Source: an uncultured beta proteobacterium
Lineage (GTDB): Bacteria; Pseudomonadota; Gammaproteobacteria; Burkholderiales; Rhodocyclaceae
Assembly: GCA_903932755.1 (NCBI GenBank)
Contig: CAIZHL010000196.1
Span: 1-9,077, forward strand
Length of the DNA stretch: 9,077 nucleotides
Direction: 5' to 3'
The translations under genes and the position numbers were made by a program. The notes beneath the pieces were generated by a model. The model was not told the origin of the DNA. It saw only the letters and a program-made list of their open reading frames with translations, and ran no database searches. Each line of letters begins with the position of its first letter. Within the stretch, counting starts at the first letter, position 1. Shown here piece by piece: positions 5,640 through 9,077 of this stretch.

Positions 5640-6361
5640 TGCTTCCTCTCCGCCTTCCGGCTCTGCAATATCCATTCTGCAAGCTGCAGGTCAAGCGGAT
5701 ACGTCACTTTCAGATTGCTGGCATCGGCCGGCACCAGGTGCGGCAGCAGGCCCAGTGTTTCGATGGCGCTGGCTTCGTCGGTCACCTGCGGCGCGAAATC
5801 CAGCGCATCGAGCAGCAGGCGGTGGCGGAACATCTGCGGCGTCTGCGCCTGCCACAGCCCCTCGCGCGGCACCGTCTGGTGCACCCGGCCGCTTTCGTCG
5901 GCCCGCTTCAGGGTATCGGCGACCGGCACTGCCAGCAGGCCGCCGGCATCATCCTCGCCCACTTCCGCGATCAAATTCTCGACCATGGCGACGGTCAGGC
6001 AGGGTCGCGCCGCGTCGTGCACCAGGATCCAGTCGTCACCGATTTCGGCCTCGCCGCCGAGTTCATGCGCCATCGCCCGCAGGCCGTTGGCGACGCTCTG
6101 CGCGCGGGTGTCGCCGCCGCAGCGCAGGACGCGCAATTTGGGGCCGAGATCCGCCATCGCCGCCGCCGGCCACAGCGCATCATCGGGCGCCAGCACCACG
6201 AACACCTCCACGATCGCCGGCGTGGCGCACAATGCTTCCAGGGCATGGCGGATCAGGGGCTGGCCGGCGAGCGGCAGGTATTGCTTGGGCAGGGCGCGAC
6301 CGGACAGCGCATGCATGCGCGAACCCGAGCCTGCGGCCGGAACCAGTGCGTAATAAGCCAT
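5636..6361 (-). CDS. ispD: 2-C-methyl-D-erythritol 4-phosphate cytidylyltransferase
   Basis: A 241-aa cytosolic nucleotidyltransferase that joins CTP and methylerythritol 4-phosphate to give CDP-methylerythritol in the MEP pathway. Motifs in order: PAAGSGSRM (8-16) with Arg15, [10 protein letters not shown] (24-33) with Lys26, [13 protein letters not shown] (82-94), [10 protein letters not shown] (112-121), VADTLKRAD (147-155), [10 protein letters not shown] (169-178), TDEASAIE (194-201) and [10 protein letters not shown] (216-225) with Lys217. Length is normal. ATG 6361 lies one residue before the conserved beta strand, as expected. No clear Shine-Dalgarno precedes it, and a -10-like box 7-14 nt upstream suggests a very short or absent leader. 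It heads the ispD, tlpA-like, thioredoxin, ispF cluster and is divergent from the MEMO-AMMECR1 gene. Confidence 0.96.
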   Translation of the reverse strand: MAYYALVPAAGSGSRMHALSGRALPKQYLPLAGQPLIRHALEALCATPAIVEVFVVLAPDDALWPAAAMADLGPKLRVLRCGGDTRAQSVANGLRAMAHELGGEAEIGDDWILVHDAARPCLTVAMVENLIAEVGEDDAGGLLAVPVADTLKRADESGRVHQTVPREGLWQAQTPQMFRHRLLLDALDFAPQVTDEASAIETLGLLPHLVPADASNLKVTYPLDLQLAEWILQSRKAERKQ

Positions 6362-6367
6362 GGCCCA

Positions 6368-6379
6368 ATTCTATACAAT
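6368..6379. promoter_or_regulatory. Near-palindromic shared -10 region between divergent operons
   Basis: ATTCTATACAAT is palindromic at 10 of 12 positions. On the plus strand it contains TACAAT (6374-6379), and on the minus strand TAGAAT (6373-6368); each matches TATAAT at five of six positions. The plus-strand start would fall near 6386, leaving a leader of about 24 nt with a GAGGA ribosome site. The minus-strand start would fall at or within a few bases of the ispD ATG. Clear -35 boxes are absent on both sides. Symmetric -10 elements driving divergent transcription are known in bacteria; use of this one is inferred. Confidence 0.45.
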
Positions 6380-6399
6380 CGGCCTACAGGAATTCGCGC

Positions 6400-6404
6400 G
6401 AGGA
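6400..6404 (+). promoter_or_regulatory. Ribosome-binding site of the MEMO-AMMECR1 gene
   Basis: GAGGA at 6400-6404 lies 5 nt before ATG 6410. It supports this start against the reading frame that remains open upstream across the antisense strand of ispD. Confidence 0.65.
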
Positions 6405-6409
6405 ACCAC

Positions 6410-7764
6410 ATGACCGCTGCCACCGCCACCCGCCCGCCCGCCGTCGCCGGCATGTTCTACCCCGGCGATGCCGCCGCCCTGCGCGACGAGCTTGCGACCT
6501 GCCTCGCCCTTGCCGTCCCGCCAGAGCCGAGTTCTTCACCGGCCACAACCGATTTGCTCAAGGCGCTGATCGTGCCTCACGCCGGCTACGTCTATTCCGG
6601 CGGCACGGCGGGCAAGGCCTATGCCCTCCTCGCCCCGCTGGCCGGACGCATCCGCCGCGTGGTGCTGCTCGGCCCCTGCCACCGCGTCGCCGTGCACGGA
6701 CTGGCGGCACCGACCGTGGAAGCCTTCGCTTCCCCGCTGGGCAGCATTCCCCTCGATCGCGCCGCGCTCGATGCCCTGGCCGACCTGCCGCAGATCGTCG
6801 CCAGCGACGCCGCCCACGCCCAGGAACATTCGCTGGAAGTGCAACTGCCCTTCCTGCAGACCGTGCTCGGCGAGTTCAAGCTGGTGCCGCTGGCCGTAGG
6901 CAAGACCGGCGCCGCCGAGGTGGCCCAGGTCATTGCCCGGCTCTGGGGCGGGCCGGAAACCCTGATCGTGATCAGCTCCGACCTCTCGCATTTCCACGGC
7001 TATGCGGAGGCGCAAAAGATCGACCATGCCTCGGCCGACGACATCCTGGCCCTGAAGCAGCTCACCAGCTTCGACCAGGCCTGCGGCGCGCTGCCGATCA
7101 ACGGCCTGATCGCGGTCGCGCGCGCCCGCGGCATGCACATTGAACGGATCGCCCAATGCAATTCGGGCGACACCGCCGGCGACAAGGCGCGCGTGGTCGG
7201 CTATGCCTCCTTCGCGCTCTACGAGCCGCCGGCCGTGGTCGCCGATCCCGGCCCGGCACTGCTGGTGCGCGCGCGCAATGCCATCGCCGCCCGGCTTGGG
7301 CTGCCGACGCAGCCCGAGCCTGTGCATGCGCTGCTTGCCCGGCCCGGCGCGACCTTCGTCACGCTGACGCAGAACGGCGCCCTGCGCGGCTGCATCGGCT
7401 CGCTGCAGGCGCATCGCCCGCTCGACCAGGACGTGCGCGCCAATGCCGTCAGTGCGTCGATCAGCGATCCGCGCTTCCCGCCGCTCAAAGCCGAGGAACT
7501 GGCGCGCACCCGCGTCGAAGTCTCCTTGCTGACCGCGCCGCAGCCGATGACGTTTGCCGACGAAGCCGACGCCCTGCGCCAGTTGCGGCCCAACATCGAC
7601 GGCGTCATTTTCATCGCCGGGCAGAAAAGAAGCACCTTCCTGCCGCAGGTCTGGGAACAGATCCCTGACCCGCGCCAGTTCATGGCCCACCTGAAACAGA
7701 AGGCCGGCCTGCCCGCCGACTTCTGGTCGCCCGAGGTGCAACTGCAGCGCTACGAGGTGAAAAA

Positions 7765-7789
<25 letters not shown>
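6410..7789 (+). CDS. MEMO-AMMECR1 fusion protein (AmmeMemoRadiSam B + A)
   Basis: A 459-aa cytosolic fusion. Residues 1 to about 275 are a MEMO domain (AmmeMemoRadiSam protein B), related in fold to LigB-type non-haem iron dioxygenases. It has PAVAGMFYPGD (10-20), VPHAGYVYSGGTAGKAY with His57, LLGPCHRVAV with His91, EHSLEVQLPFLQ with His140, SSDLSHFHGY with His194, and ACGALPI with Cys225. These positions correspond to the metal-site residues described for human MEMO1 (His49, His81, Cys244, by alignment from memory). Residues about 280-459 are an AMMECR1 domain (protein A) with LRGCIGSLQAHRPL (325-338), then SDPRFPPL and LRPNIDGVIF. The two families are often separate genes, and the fusion implies physical cooperation. 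The reaction is unknown. The 3' end overlaps the radical SAM gene by 25 nt. Confidence 0.93.
7754..7759 (+). promoter_or_regulatory. Ribosome-binding site of the radical SAM gene inside the fusion gene
   Basis: GAGGTG at 7754-7759, 5 nt before ATG 7765, lies within the last codons of the MEMO-AMMECR1 gene. It supports the overlapping start and tight translational coupling of the pair. Confidence 0.7.
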
Positions 7790-8853
<1,064 letters not shown>

Positions 8854-8862
<9 letters not shown>

Positions 8863-8889
8863 GCGCCGTCTCGCCAGCGCCGACTTTTT
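8854..8889 (+). terminator. Weak terminator-like structure after the radical SAM gene
   Basis: GGCGC (8854-8858) can pair with GCGCC at 8863-8867 (4-nt loop spanning the stop codon) or at 8877-8881 (longer loop). A T5 run at 8885-8889 follows the second option after 3 nt. The stem is short and the better loop is far from the T-run, so termination here is only a possibility. Confidence 0.3.
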
Positions 8890-8918
8890 GTTTCCGCACA
8901 CGATTTCTGAAGACGACC

Positions 8919-8949
8919 ATAAATGGCATCGGTGATGCGTGCTTATTTT
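8919..8949. terminator. Possible bidirectional terminator between convergent genes
   Basis: GCATC (8926-8930) pairs perfectly with GATGC (8934-8938) around GGT. Outer bases ATAA (8919-8922) can also pair with TTAT (8943-8946). On the plus strand, TTATTTT follows at 8943-8949, as for a weak intrinsic terminator of the AmmeMemoRadiSam operon. On the minus strand it lies just past the TAA stop of the leftward gene. Confidence 0.4.
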
Positions 8950-9077
8950 CCGCTGTCGGCTACCCCGGTTATCTTGTTCAGCAAACTTTTGCCTTCATCG
9001 GTCTGAGCCAGGGCCGCCAGCATGCCTGAAATGTTGGTTCCACCCTGTGGCGTGAACATGTCGCCAAGCTTGGAGAT
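8943..9077 (-). CDS. C-terminal end of an unidentified protein (partial)
   Basis: The minus strand is open from the window edge to TAA at 8945-8943, giving the last 44 residues. The visible peptide contains ISKLGDMFTPQGGTNISG, then an Ala/Leu-rich helix (LAALAQTDEGKSLLNKI) and a short polar tail ending DSGK. I do not recognise the family. This stretch and the spacer beside it (8881-9077) are about 52% G+C by count, clearly below the rest of the window, so the gene could be poorly conserved or acquired. A coding assignment is favoured by an amphipathic, protein-like translation and by the terminator-like hairpin after the stop, but the short visible part makes it uncertain. The start is beyond the window. 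Confidence 0.5.
   Translation of the reverse strand: MSKLGDMFTPQGGTNISGMLAALAQTDEGKSLLNKITGVADSGK

Noticed and set aside
5110..5694. Apparent long fusion protein upstream of the small thioredoxin (312 aa from 5694)
   Set aside because: The added part is an out-of-frame reading of the TlpA-like gene with Arg/Gly-rich composition. The ATGA overlap and GGAGG site set the true start at 5109.
5639..6409. Open plus-strand frame adding about 257 codons before the MEMO domain
   Set aside because: It is antisense to ispD, has no recognisable domain, and the GAGGA site plus the MEMO start place the gene at 6410. Long open frames opposite real genes are expected at this G+C.
6536..7741. Long minus-strand open frame of 401 aa opposite the MEMO-AMMECR1 gene
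   Set aside because: It has no domain likeness, is low in hydrophobic core patterns and is fully explained by the well-supported gene on the other strand.

Overview
The window is GC-rich (about two thirds G+C over most of its length). It is densely packed with short or overlapping gene junctions and looks like the chromosome of a betaproteobacterium, plausibly Rhodocyclales. That placement is an inference from the EnvZ N-terminus, the style of the group II truncated haemoglobin, the ispD/ispF pairing and C-rich dispersed palindromes of a kind I associate with that group. No rRNA, tRNA, CRISPR array, insertion sequence or phage gene was seen.

Layout. (1) 1-1847, plus strand: an EnvZ-type osmosensor histidine kinase, probably preceded by its ompR partner just outside the window, overlapping by 4 nt (ATGA) a group II truncated haemoglobin gene. 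(2) 1858-6361, minus strand: seven genes reading right to left: ispD, a periplasmic TlpA-like thioredoxin, a small cytosolic CGHC thioredoxin-like protein, ispF, thpR (RNA 2',3'-cyclic phosphodiesterase), a stand-alone cyclic-nucleotide-binding domain protein, and an AI-2E/PerM-family transporter. The first four are tightly coupled (ATGA, ATGA, 1-nt gap). A 113-nt spacer carrying a palindromic repeat lies between ispF and thpR, then 26-nt and 7-nt gaps follow. (3) 6410-8862, plus strand: a two-gene AmmeMemoRadiSam operon, a MEMO-AMMECR1 fusion followed by its radical SAM enzyme with a 25-nt overlap. It diverges from ispD across 48 bp holding a near-palindromic -10-like box. (4) 8943-9077, minus strand: the C-terminal end of an unidentified gene running off the window, with lower G+C.

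How they work together. IspD and IspF catalyse two steps of the MEP isoprenoid pathway, and two thioredoxin-fold genes have been placed between them. The cyclic-nucleotide sensor and the permease probably form a unit. The AmmeMemoRadiSam pair is the part of the window with the least understood biochemistry: the three families travel together across bacteria and archaea, but I know of no established reaction. This is the best candidate here for an uncharacterised system, although it is already recognised as a conserved gene set.
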